Of a DNA stretch of 64,000 nucleotides, positions 37,528 through 44,832 are shown one piece after another; within the stretch, counting starts at the first letter, position 1; every line of letters begins with the position of its first letter. Location of the stretch: assembly GCA_035513345.1 (NCBI GenBank), contig DATKCF010000039.1, positions 15,720 to 79,719 of the forward strand, in the 5' to 3' direction. Under the pieces are notes generated by a model that was not told the origin of the DNA, did no database searches, and saw nothing but the letters and a program-made list of their open reading frames with translations. The position numbers were made by a program, and so were the translations under genes. The stretch is from DATKCF01 sp035513345 (GTDB lineage: Bacteria > Gemmatimonadota > Gemmatimonadetes > Longimicrobiales > RSA9).

Positions 37528-37892
37528 GCGATCCGTTCCGCGACGCCGTGCGTCGCCTGAGCCACGTACCCGGCGTGAGCGGTGCGATGGTGGTTGACGC
37601 GAACGCGGGCGTTGCGGTGGCGGAGGAGCTGACGCCGGAGGTGTCGGGCACGGCGATCGGCGCGCTTGCGGGCGCGCTGTTCAGCCGGACGTCACAGGCG
37701 AGCCTGATGGCCGGGCTCGGCGAGCTTGAAACGGTCCAGCTCGGTGCGGATTCCGGCCACGTCCTGATCGCGGGCGCTGGTGACCTGATTGTCGTGGCCC
37801 TCGTTTCGGATGACGCGCAGATCGGGCGGGTCCGGATGGAGGCGCAGCGGGCGGCGGTAGCGCTGCGTGCAGCCATGGAGCCGGGCACCTGA
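37524..37892 (+). CDS. Roadblock/LC7 domain protein (MglB-like), small
   Basis: 122-residue single Roadblock domain: VPGVSGAMVVDANAGVAVAEEL, then TAIGALAGALFSRTSQASLMAGLG and HVLIAGAGDLIVVALVSDDAQIG. It has the size and pattern of MglB, the GTPase-activating partner of MglA. It overlaps the upstream fusion gene by 4 bases and the downstream Roadblock gene by 1 base, and a small GTPase lies 500 bases downstream. GAP activity is inference. Confidence 0.82.
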   Translation: MSDPFRDAVRRLSHVPGVSGAMVVDANAGVAVAEELTPEVSGTAIGALAGALFSRTSQASLMAGLGELETVQLGADSGHVLIAGAGDLIVVALVSDDAQIGRVRMEAQRAAVALRAAMEPGT

Positions 37893-38386
37893 TGCGTGGC
37901 GCTGACCTGTCGAAGCTGGTTGCGGCGTTGCGCGGCCCGATCGAGTTGTTCGTACACGACGCGCGGGTCCGCATCACACTGCTGGTAACGGGCAGCGGGC
38001 AGGTTCTTGCGCAGCACGGATTCACGAGCAGCTACGAAGTCATGAATGTTGCTTCGCTGGCGGCATCGGCGAACGCCGCGTCGAACGCGCTGGCCGGACT
38101 GATGCGGGTCGACGGCTGGAAGCACATGCATCACGCAGGCAGCGAACAGGAGATCTTCCTGGCACCGCTGCGAACGCCGATCGAGCAGCTGACGCTGGTC
38201 GTGATCTTCGACTCGGCATCGTCGCTCGGCCTGGTGCAGTTCTTCTTCGGTCGCCTGGCGCAGGAGATAGACGCGCTGCCGGATCTGAGCGGGGCTCGCG
38301 GGTCGGAGGACGGGGTGGCGTTCGAACGCGACCTGCAGCGCGGACTCGATCGGATTTTCTCCCCCGAAGGCGGCAGCGAGGCCTGA
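37892..38386 (+). CDS. Roadblock/LC7-like protein immediately upstream of the GTPase
   Basis: 164 residues. The pattern VRITLLVTGSGQVLAQHGFTS, VMNVASLAASANAASNALAGLM, EIFLAPLRTPIEQLTLVVIFDSASSLGLVQFFF matches the Roadblock fold with a C-terminal helical extension of about 40 residues (LAQEIDALPDL... to DLQRGLDRIF). It abuts the MglA-type GTPase gene with no gap, so it is the most likely direct partner of that GTPase. Confidence 0.78.
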   Translation: MRGADLSKLVAALRGPIELFVHDARVRITLLVTGSGQVLAQHGFTSSYEVMNVASLAASANAASNALAGLMRVDGWKHMHHAGSEQEIFLAPLRTPIEQLTLVVIFDSASSLGLVQFFFGRLAQEIDALPDLSGARGSEDGVAFERDLQRGLDRIFSPEGGSEA

Positions 38387-38998
38387 GTGTCACTCGTCAA
38401 CTACTCGACCCGCGAGATCACCTGCAAGATCGTCTACTACGGTGCCGGCCGGTCCGGCAAGACGAGCAACCTGCAGTACATCCACGCGTTCGCGCCGGAG
38501 GATCGGCGAGGCGCGATGGTCTCGCTTGCGACCGAGACGGAGCGCACGCTCTTCTTCGACTTTCTGCCGCTCGACCTGGGTACGATCTCGGGATTCAGGA
38601 CCAGGCTGCAGCTCTACACAGTGCCCGGGCAGGTATACTACGGCGCGACGCGGCGACTGGTCTTGCGCGGCGCGGATGGCGTGGTGTTCGTCGTGGACTC
38701 GCAGCCGGAACGGTTCGACGAGAACTTCGAAAGTTTCCGCAGCCTTCACGAGCATCTGCTCGAGGAAGGCTACGATCCGAACGATGTGCCGCTGGTCATC
38801 CAGTACAACAAGCGTGACCTGCCGGGTGTGCTGGCGGTGGACGAACTGGAAAACGTCTACAACTTCCGGTCTGTGCCCTCGTTCAGCGCCGTGGCCGTCG
38901 ATGGCGAGGGCGTGTTCCCCACGCTGAAGAGTGTAAGCTCACTCGTTCTGCAGAGCCTCTCGCGACGGTTCAGGACGCAGAGCGGCTCGACGCCGTGA
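38387..38998 (+). CDS. mglA: MglA-type Ras-like small GTPase
   Basis: 203-residue small GTPase of the bacterial MglA family. P-loop GAGRSGKT (19-26), switch region around TERTLFFDFLPLDLG, G3 element YTVPGQVYYGATRRLVL (VPGQ in place of the Ras DTAGQ, as in MglA), GADGVVFVVDSQ, and the guanine-specificity motif NKRD. MglA proteins set cell polarity and control gliding or twitching in Myxococcus and Thermus. The gene starts at a GTG directly after the TGA of a Roadblock gene. Three Roadblock domains lie upstream, so regulation by a Roadblock GAP or exchange complex is likely. Confidence 0.92.
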   Translation: MSLVNYSTREITCKIVYYGAGRSGKTSNLQYIHAFAPEDRRGAMVSLATETERTLFFDFLPLDLGTISGFRTRLQLYTVPGQVYYGATRRLVLRGADGVVFVVDSQPERFDENFESFRSLHEHLLEEGYDPNDVPLVIQYNKRDLPGVLAVDELENVYNFRSVPSFSAVAVDGEGVFPTLKSVSSLVLQSLSRRFRTQSGSTP

Positions 38999-39009
38999 CG
39001 TGACTCGCG

Positions 39010-40710
39010 ATGACGGGTCACGGCCTCGATCAGCGTTTCAACTTCGACAACTTCATCGTCGGTACTGCGAACCGGCTGTCGACGGCGGCGGCGAGGCGCG
39101 TCGCTGAAGCGCCGGGCAAGTCGTACAACCCACTGTTCATCTACGGCGCATCCGGACTCGGCAAGACGCACCTGCTGCACGGGATCGGCGCGCATGCGCT
39201 TGCATTGCACCCCGGCATGCGGGTGTCGGCGGACACGGTCGAGCGCGCACTGCAGCGGTTGCTCGAGGAAGGCGAGGCGGGCGACCTGGCAGCCGCACAG
39301 CTCCTGCTTCTTGACGACGCGCAATATCTGGCAGGCGATCGCCGTGCACAGGATACGCTGCTCGTGTGGTGGGATGAGCTGTGGTCGCGCGGCGCGCAGA
39401 TCGTGCTGTGCGCGGACCGGCCGCCATCGGAGATCGACCGACTGGACAACCGTCTACTCTCGCGGTTCTCGGCCGGGCTGGTCTGCGACATGGCGCCGCC
39501 CGACTACGAGACTCGCATCAAACTCGTGGAGCGCAAGGCGAGCGACGGCGGGCACACGCTGGGACCAGGCGTTGCCGAGGCTATCGCGCGCGTCGCGTTC
39601 GCGAACGTGCGTGAGCTCGAGGGTGGCGTCAATCGCGTGATCGCCGCACAGGAGCTGGACGACACGACGGTTTCGGCCAGCCTCGTTCCGGCCATGCTGG
39701 GCCAGTCAGGGGAACGAGGCGACAGCGAGGAGTTCGATTCGTTCCTGACGGAAGTCTCGGGCGCTGTGGCCGAGATCGCGACGCGTGTTACGCCGGAGCA
39801 GCGCCTGGTCGATGCAATCCTGCGCTACGAGGGCGAGGGCTATCGGACGTTTCGGCTGGAAGTCGCGCTGCGGCATCCTCCGGGCGACCGCGAGGTGATC
39901 GATGTGGTGGCACGATTCGCTGGAGACACCGACCGGCTGGCAGCGATAACGGAAGAGATCCGTGCGATGGACCCGGACTCGCCGGAGCTGGCCCGGTCGG
40001 ATCTGTTGCGGGACCCGGACCGGATTCTGGAAGCGGAAACGCTGGTGGCGCAGGTACATGAGCGTTTGAGGCCGCTGCCGGAGCCGCCGTCGGGACCGGG
40101 ACTTGGCGGGTTGACCGTGTCGCCTGAGAGTCCTGCCCTGAATGCGGTCCGGGACGTGGTTCGGCGGCCGGGTGCGCGGGCGGTACCGCTGTACATCCGG
40201 GGCAGTCCGGCCGAGGGTCGGACGGAACTGGTACAGGCGCTTGCTCGTGAGGTCCGGTCCGAGATGCCGAGACTTCCAACAGCGTACATCAGTGCGAGCG
40301 ATCTGGCCACGGAAGCGGTAGCGGCTGAGCTGGCGCAGCGCATCGATGCGTGGCGGGCCCGGTACCGTCGCGCCCGTCTGCTTGTGATCGACGGGTGGGA
40401 CCAACTCGAGGCGAGTGACGACGTGCGTGACGAGCTGTTTCGTCTGTTCGAGGGCGTGGCCCGGTCGGGCGGCCAGGTGGTACTGGCCGGCGAGGTGGAT
40501 CCGGCCGGCAGCGGCCACGCGGACCGACTCGCGACGTGGGCGTCGCATGCGGATGTGGTCGACATGGCCGGCGATCGCATCCGCAAGACGGAGCCGGCGG
40601 TCAGCGAAACGTTCGGGCCGGACCTGCGCGACAAGTGGTTCTTCGATCCGGAAAAGACGCTGGAGCGATGGCCGTGGGTCGAGGACTGGCTGATCACGGA
40701 ACTGGACTGA
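39010..40710 (+). CDS. Tandem DnaA-type AAA+ protein lacking a DNA-binding domain
   Basis: 566 residues. Residues about 9-216 match the DnaA AAA+ domain closely: RFNFDNFIVGTANRLSTAAA, Walker A GASGLGKT (46-53), Walker B LLLLDDAQYLAGD (98-110), sensor 1 IVLCADRPPSEI, box VII RLLSRFSAGLVCDM and sensor 2 NVRELEGGVNRV. After a middle region (about 240-360) without recognised homology, a second DnaA-like module follows. It contains GSPAEGRT (398-405, Lys replaced by Arg), YISASDLATEAV, RYRRARLLVIDGWDQLEA and VVLAGEVDP, mirroring DnaA order but with degraded nucleotide motifs. There is no C-terminal helix-turn-helix of DnaA domain IV, so this is not the replication initiator. It lies between mglA and a PATAN gene. 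Confidence 0.82.
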   Translation: MTGHGLDQRFNFDNFIVGTANRLSTAAARRVAEAPGKSYNPLFIYGASGLGKTHLLHGIGAHALALHPGMRVSADTVERALQRLLEEGEAGDLAAAQLLLLDDAQYLAGDRRAQDTLLVWWDELWSRGAQIVLCADRPPSEIDRLDNRLLSRFSAGLVCDMAPPDYETRIKLVERKASDGGHTLGPGVAEAIARVAFANVRELEGGVNRVIAAQELDDTTVSASLVPAMLGQSGERGDSEEFDSFLTEVSGAVAEIATRVTPEQRLVDAILRYEGEGYRTFRLEVALRHPPGDREVIDVVARFAGDTDRLAAITEEIRAMDPDSPELARSDLLRDPDRILEAETLVAQVHERLRPLPEPPSGPGLGGLTVSPESPALNAVRDVVRRPGARAVPLYIRGSPAEGRTELVQALAREVRSEMPRLPTAYISASDLATEAVAAELAQRIDAWRARYRRARLLVIDGWDQLEASDDVRDELFRLFEGVARSGGQVVLAGEVDPAGSGHADRLATWASHADVVDMAGDRIRKTEPAVSETFGPDLRDKWFFDPEKTLERWPWVEDWLITELD

Positions 40711-40722
40711 GTCAGGTAGAAA

Positions 40723-42345
40723 GTGGCGATCAAGGGGAGTCTGCGCGAAGCGAGCCTGGCGGAGGTTTGCCAGCTACTGGCGCTCGGGCTCAAGACCGGG
40801 TGTCTGTCGGTCGCGGACCGGTCGCGGTTCGGCCAGGTCTACTTCGACCACGGCCGGATCACGTTCGCGCGTATCGTGAACCGGCGGGACCGGCTTGGCG
40901 ACCTGTTGATCGGCGATGGCATTCTGACGCCCGGGCAGCTCGAGGCCGTGCTCGAGATCCAGAGCCGGAACCCGGAGCGCAGGCTGGGCGAGATCCTGAG
41001 TGAGCGGGGCCTGATCGAAGTGGAGCAGCTGCACCGCTACATATTCCTGCAGATCGAGGAAGCCGTGTGCCATCTGTTCACGTGGTCACGGGGCCATTTC
41101 TATTTCGAAGCGGGCGAGCGTCCTGACACGGCGGAGATCACGGTTTCGATCAACGCGGAGAGCCTGTTGCTCGAAGCGGCGAGGCGGATCGACGAGTGGA
41201 GCCTGATCCGGAAACGGGTACCGTCGCTCGATCTGGTGTTCGAAGTGGATACGCAGCGATTGTCGGCTTCGGATGCGCAACTCGCCGAAGACCAGCGTCG
41301 CACCGCGGACCTGCTCGACGGGCAGCGGTCCGTGCAGGACATCATGGAGGCGACCGGTCTGGGCGAGTTCGAGGTCGGCAAGGCACTGTTCGGCCTGTTG
41401 CAGGCGGGTTTCGCGCGACAGGTCGGGCGCCAGCCGGAGGGACCGGAGCGGCCTCGCGAGGCAGACATCCAGGAGCGCCACAACCTGGGCGTTGCGTTTT
41501 TCCGGACCGGCATGCTCGAGGATTCTGCGCGCGAGTTCCGCCGCGTTCTCGAGATCGCGCCGGACGACATGCGCGCGCGGTTCCATCTGGCGATGATCTC
41601 GATGCGGCATGGCGAGCATCGCGATGCAGCGCGCGAACTGGTACAGCTCGCTCGTCGGCACGGCCCGAACTACGCCGTACTGATGAATCTGGCGACTTCC
41701 TTTCGCTACCTGGGTCGGACCGAAGACGCACTGCTGGCGCTGAACGAAGCGGAGAACGTCCGCGCGGCCACGCCCGCGGTCGCGCTGGCCAGAGCAATCG
41801 CGCACATAGAGAACCGCAACCTCGAAGACGGACGCGCCGCACTTCAGGAGTACCGGACGCGGCTCGGACCCGACGAGAAGCCGGAAGCCGGATGGTACTA
41901 CCACGCCGCACTGGCAGAGGCGATCGGCAGTGATGCGAGCCGCGCGCAGGCGCTGTGCTGGGAAGGACTCGAGTCACACCCCGATGTGGCGCCGCTGCTG
42001 ATGCTCGCCGGACTGGCCGCGGAGCGGCTCGGCGACAACGATGGAGCCGAGCTGTTCTACCGGCGAGCGATCGAGGTCGAACCGAACCTGCCGCAGGCTC
42101 AAAAGAACCTCGGCGACATCGCGTATGGCCGGGGCGCAATGGACGAAGCCCTGCGACTCTATCAACGGGCGGCCGAGCTGGCGCCGGACCTCGGCGACGA
42201 TGTCTACGCGCGGCTCGGCTCGCTGCACTACCGAGATCGTAACCGTGAAGCGGCCGTGCGGTGCTGGACGCGCTCGCTCGAACTGAACCCGGCGAACGAC
42301 GCGGTGCGCAACCGCCTGGAGGTGCTGCGGCATGCGGGCGCCTGA
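40723..42345 (+). CDS. PATAN (DUF4388) domain protein with C-terminal TPR repeats, copy 2
   Basis: 540 residues. The first 240 residues align along their length with the protein at 35315: MAIKGSLREASLAEVCQLLA, GRITFARIVNRRDRLGDLLI, AVCHLFTWSRGHFYFE, AARRIDEWSLIRKRVPS, and QDIMEATGLGEFEVGKALFGLL. The rest is a run of TPR repeats (HNLGVAFFRTGMLEDSAREF, AVLMNLATSFRYLGRTEDALLAL, AQKNLGDIAYGRGAMDEALRLY). The start is a GTG at 40723, chosen by alignment with the paralogue. It overlaps cheR by 14 bases. Confidence 0.85.
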   Translation: MAIKGSLREASLAEVCQLLALGLKTGCLSVADRSRFGQVYFDHGRITFARIVNRRDRLGDLLIGDGILTPGQLEAVLEIQSRNPERRLGEILSERGLIEVEQLHRYIFLQIEEAVCHLFTWSRGHFYFEAGERPDTAEITVSINAESLLLEAARRIDEWSLIRKRVPSLDLVFEVDTQRLSASDAQLAEDQRRTADLLDGQRSVQDIMEATGLGEFEVGKALFGLLQAGFARQVGRQPEGPERPREADIQERHNLGVAFFRTGMLEDSAREFRRVLEIAPDDMRARFHLAMISMRHGEHRDAARELVQLARRHGPNYAVLMNLATSFRYLGRTEDALLALNEAENVRAATPAVALARAIAHIENRNLEDGRAALQEYRTRLGPDEKPEAGWYYHAALAEAIGSDASRAQALCWEGLESHPDVAPLLMLAGLAAERLGDNDGAELFYRRAIEVEPNLPQAQKNLGDIAYGRGAMDEALRLYQRAAELAPDLGDDVYARLGSLHYRDRNREAAVRCWTRSLELNPANDAVRNRLEVLRHAGA

Positions 42346-43222
42346 CCGGCCGGATGGCGACGCCGACGCACCGGCCGAGGCGCTTGTCGGGCCGGCCGAG
42401 TTCGGACGCGGCGAACTGGCACCGCGCGATGCCGCCGAGTTCCGCGGCCTCAAGCGCATGATCCACAAGAGGGCGGGACTGTGCTGCGACGGGTACAAGG
42501 AGCGCGTACTGCGAAGGCGCATAGCGGTGCGCATGCGTGCGAAAGGTGTGCAGACGTTCGGCGCGTACGCGGCGCTGCTGAAGCAGGACCCGGCGGAGTA
42601 TCAGCGGCTGATCGACACGGTCACGATCAACGTCAGCAAGTTCTTCCGCAACGCGAGCACGTGGGTGCTGCTGCGCGACCAGGTGATACCGGAGCTGTGG
42701 GCGTCGAACCACGAGCGAATCCGTATCTGGAGCGCGGGTTCGGCGGCGGGCGAGGAAGCGTACTCGGTGGCGATCCTGCTGCTGCAGCACGCGGAAACGC
42801 ACGGTGCGGGCATCGAGCGGTTCGATATCCTGGCGACCGACATCGACCTGGACGTACTGGAACAGGCGAAACGGGCGGAATACGGACCGTTTGTGTTCAC
42901 GGAGATGGCGGATCCGACGCGGGACCGCTGGTTCGAGGGGCCAAAGCGGAATCAGCTTCGTTCGGAGGTGAAGAAGTACGTGCGCTTCGACACGCTCGAC
43001 CTGATGAGCGCCGAGTTCCCGGCGGACCAGCACCTCATACTGTGCCGGAACGTGCTCATCTATTTCGAACGCGAAGTGCAGCACGCGATGTTCAAGAAGT
43101 TTCACGCCGCAACGGCCGGCGGCGGCTTCCTCCAGCTTGGCAAGGTCGAGACGCTGTTCGGCGCGCCGACGGGCCTGTACGAGACCGTGTCGGCGCGTGA
43201 GCGTCTCTTCCGCAAGGTATGA
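42332..43222 (+). CDS. cheR: CheR-type protein-glutamate methyltransferase
   Basis: 296-residue CheR. The N-terminal helical domain (FRGLKRMIHKRAGLCCDGYKERVLRRRI) is followed by the SAM-dependent catalytic domain with TVTINVSKFFRNASTW, RIWSAGSAAGEEAYSVAILL, DILATDIDLDVLEQAK and LILCRNVLIYFE. It methylates glutamates on chemoreceptors; since no receptor gene is here, its target must be encoded elsewhere. The first 35 residues are an extra, disordered extension. Overlaps cheD by 4 bases. Confidence 0.94.
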   Translation: MRAPDRPDGDADAPAEALVGPAEFGRGELAPRDAAEFRGLKRMIHKRAGLCCDGYKERVLRRRIAVRMRAKGVQTFGAYAALLKQDPAEYQRLIDTVTINVSKFFRNASTWVLLRDQVIPELWASNHERIRIWSAGSAAGEEAYSVAILLLQHAETHGAGIERFDILATDIDLDVLEQAKRAEYGPFVFTEMADPTRDRWFEGPKRNQLRSEVKKYVRFDTLDLMSAEFPADQHLILCRNVLIYFEREVQHAMFKKFHAATAGGGFLQLGKVETLFGAPTGLYETVSARERLFRKV

Positions 43223-43707
43223 GTGCGCGGCGCGAGTCGGTGACGATCGGTGAAGCCAAGGTTGCGGGTGCCGGCACGGTCCTGTACACGCTGGGCCTCG
43301 GTTCGTGCGTTGCGATCGTTCTGTACGATGGAGTGGAGCGAGTGGGCGGCATAGCGCACTCGCTGCTGCCGGATCCACGGTCGGGCCGCAGTGCGGGCTC
43401 GCCGGCGAAATACGCGTCGACGGCAGTCGAGATGCTGATCGACCTGATGGAGGAAGCGGGCGCGAGCCGGCGCCGACTGCGGGCGAAGCTGGCTGGAGGT
43501 GCGGCGATGTTCGAGAAGCTGCTGACGGAAGGCGGACGCCAGCTTGGCGCGCGCAATGTGGAAGCGGCAAGGAGCGCGCTTGCAAGGGCCGGCGTGCCGG
43601 TCGACAGCGAAGACACGGGCGGCACACACGGCCGGTCCGTGCATCTGTACATCGACGAAGGGCGCTGCGTGGTTTCGTCCGTACTGCATTCCGATGTCGT
43701 TCTCTGA
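43219..43707 (+). CDS. cheD: CheD-type chemoreceptor glutamine deamidase
   Basis: 162-residue CheD. The active-site region TLGLGSCVAIVLYD holds T24 and the nucleophile C30, and GGIAHSLLPD holds H47, with the same spacing as the family triad. HGRSVHLYIDEGR near the end resembles the conserved C-terminal segment. It deamidates receptor glutamines and can bind CheC, which is encoded upstream in the same run. Overlaps cheB by 14 bases. Confidence 0.92.
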   Translation: MSARRESVTIGEAKVAGAGTVLYTLGLGSCVAIVLYDGVERVGGIAHSLLPDPRSGRSAGSPAKYASTAVEMLIDLMEEAGASRRRLRAKLAGGAAMFEKLLTEGGRQLGARNVEAARSALARAGVPVDSEDTGGTHGRSVHLYIDEGRCVVSSVLHSDVVL

Positions 43708-44800
43708 CCTGGTCCCGTTCGTCGCGACCACGGTGCTGGTGGTCGAGGACGACGCGACGTCGCGCGCCGAGCTGGCCGGTATGGTCGACGCGATGGACGG
43801 GTTCCGCGTGATCGCTGATGCAGGATCGGGCTACGCGGCGATCCGCGCGACGCACGAACGCACGCCTGACCTGGTCGTACTGGGCATGGGCCCGATGGAC
43901 GTTCGCGCGATCGAGCTGCTGGCGTTCATCTCGGCGGAGTCTCCGCGTCCTGTGGTCGTGCTGGTCGGACATCCGCAGTCGATCAGCGACCCGGCGCTGG
44001 CGACGGTCGACATCGGCAACATCGAGTTCGTCATCCGTCCGACGCGCGACGCGAACGGCACCGTCCTGCAGCAGCGGCTGGCGGCCGCGCTGGATGCGGC
44101 GGCGAACGCGAACATCGGCGGTCTGCGCATCAGCCGCGCGCGTCGAGCGGCGGAGAGGGCAACGCGAGCGGCGAGGCGAGCGGGCAGAGCGGGCGGCGAT
44201 GTCGCTGGCGCGCCGGCCCGGTGCGTGGTTGCGATCGCGGCATCGACAGGCGGGCCGCGCGCGCTCATCGAGGTGCTGCCCGGTCTGGCGGCGGAACTCC
44301 AGGCCGCGGTCGTCATAGTCCAGCACATGCCGGCCGGGTTCACGACATACCTTGCCGACCGGCTCGACCGCACGAGCCTGCTGCACGTGAAAGAGGCCCG
44401 CGCCGGCGAGCTGGTCAAGACCGGTGCGGCGTATCTCGCGCCGGGCGGCCTGCACATGGCGCTGCAACGGACGGCGGCGGGTATATCCATCACGCTCGAG
44501 GATGGTGAGCCGGTCTGGGGACTGCGACCGGCGGCCGACGTGCTGTTCGTGTCGGTAGCTCGCCATTACGGGCCCGACACCGTCGGCGTGGTGCTGACGG
44601 GCATGGGCAAGGACGGCGCGGCCGGGCTGCGCGCGATACGGGACGTTGGCGGATGGACGGCAGTGCAGGATCCATCACTCGCGGTGGTTGCGAGCATGCC
44701 GCGCGCGGCGAGGCCGTTCGCGGCCGTGGAGCTGCCGCTCGACCAGCTCGCTCGTGCGATCAGCGAGCAGGTCGAAGCCCGCGTGCGTCAGACTTCCTGA
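43694..44800 (+). CDS. cheB: CheB-type methylesterase with a degenerate receiver domain
   Basis: 368 residues. The C-terminal methylesterase domain has its triad: S184 (AIAASTGGPRAL), H211 (IVQHMPAGFTTYL) and D307 (LTGMGKDGAAG), and should be active. The N-terminal receiver keeps the acidic pair (VLVVEDDATSR) but the phosphoacceptor aspartate is replaced by glycine (VVLGMGPMD, G64) and the conserved lysine by arginine (FVIRPT, R115). It therefore cannot be switched on by CheA in the usual way. A basic Ala/Arg-rich linker (about 148-168) joins the two domains. Last chemosensory gene of the run. Confidence 0.93.
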   Translation: MSFSDLVPFVATTVLVVEDDATSRAELAGMVDAMDGFRVIADAGSGYAAIRATHERTPDLVVLGMGPMDVRAIELLAFISAESPRPVVVLVGHPQSISDPALATVDIGNIEFVIRPTRDANGTVLQQRLAAALDAAANANIGGLRISRARRAAERATRAARRAGRAGGDVAGAPARCVVAIAASTGGPRALIEVLPGLAAELQAAVVIVQHMPAGFTTYLADRLDRTSLLHVKEARAGELVKTGAAYLAPGGLHMALQRTAAGISITLEDGEPVWGLRPAADVLFVSVARHYGPDTVGVVLTGMGKDGAAGLRAIRDVGGWTAVQDPSLAVVASMPRAARPFAAVELPLDQLARAISEQVEARVRQTS

Positions 44801-44832
44801 ATCGCATTGCCCGCTCCGGTTCACGTCCGGCA

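Noticed and set aside
39010..40710. Chromosomal replication initiator dnaA and a nearby origin
   Set aside because: The protein lacks DnaA domain IV, has a second AAA+ module, lies inside a signalling run, and I saw no cluster of DnaA boxes, dnaN or rpmH nearby.
41342..44566. A 1074-codon open frame on the minus strand
   Set aside because: Antisense to the PATAN-TPR, cheR, cheD and cheB genes, all of which have clear family motifs. High GC content makes such shadow frames common here.
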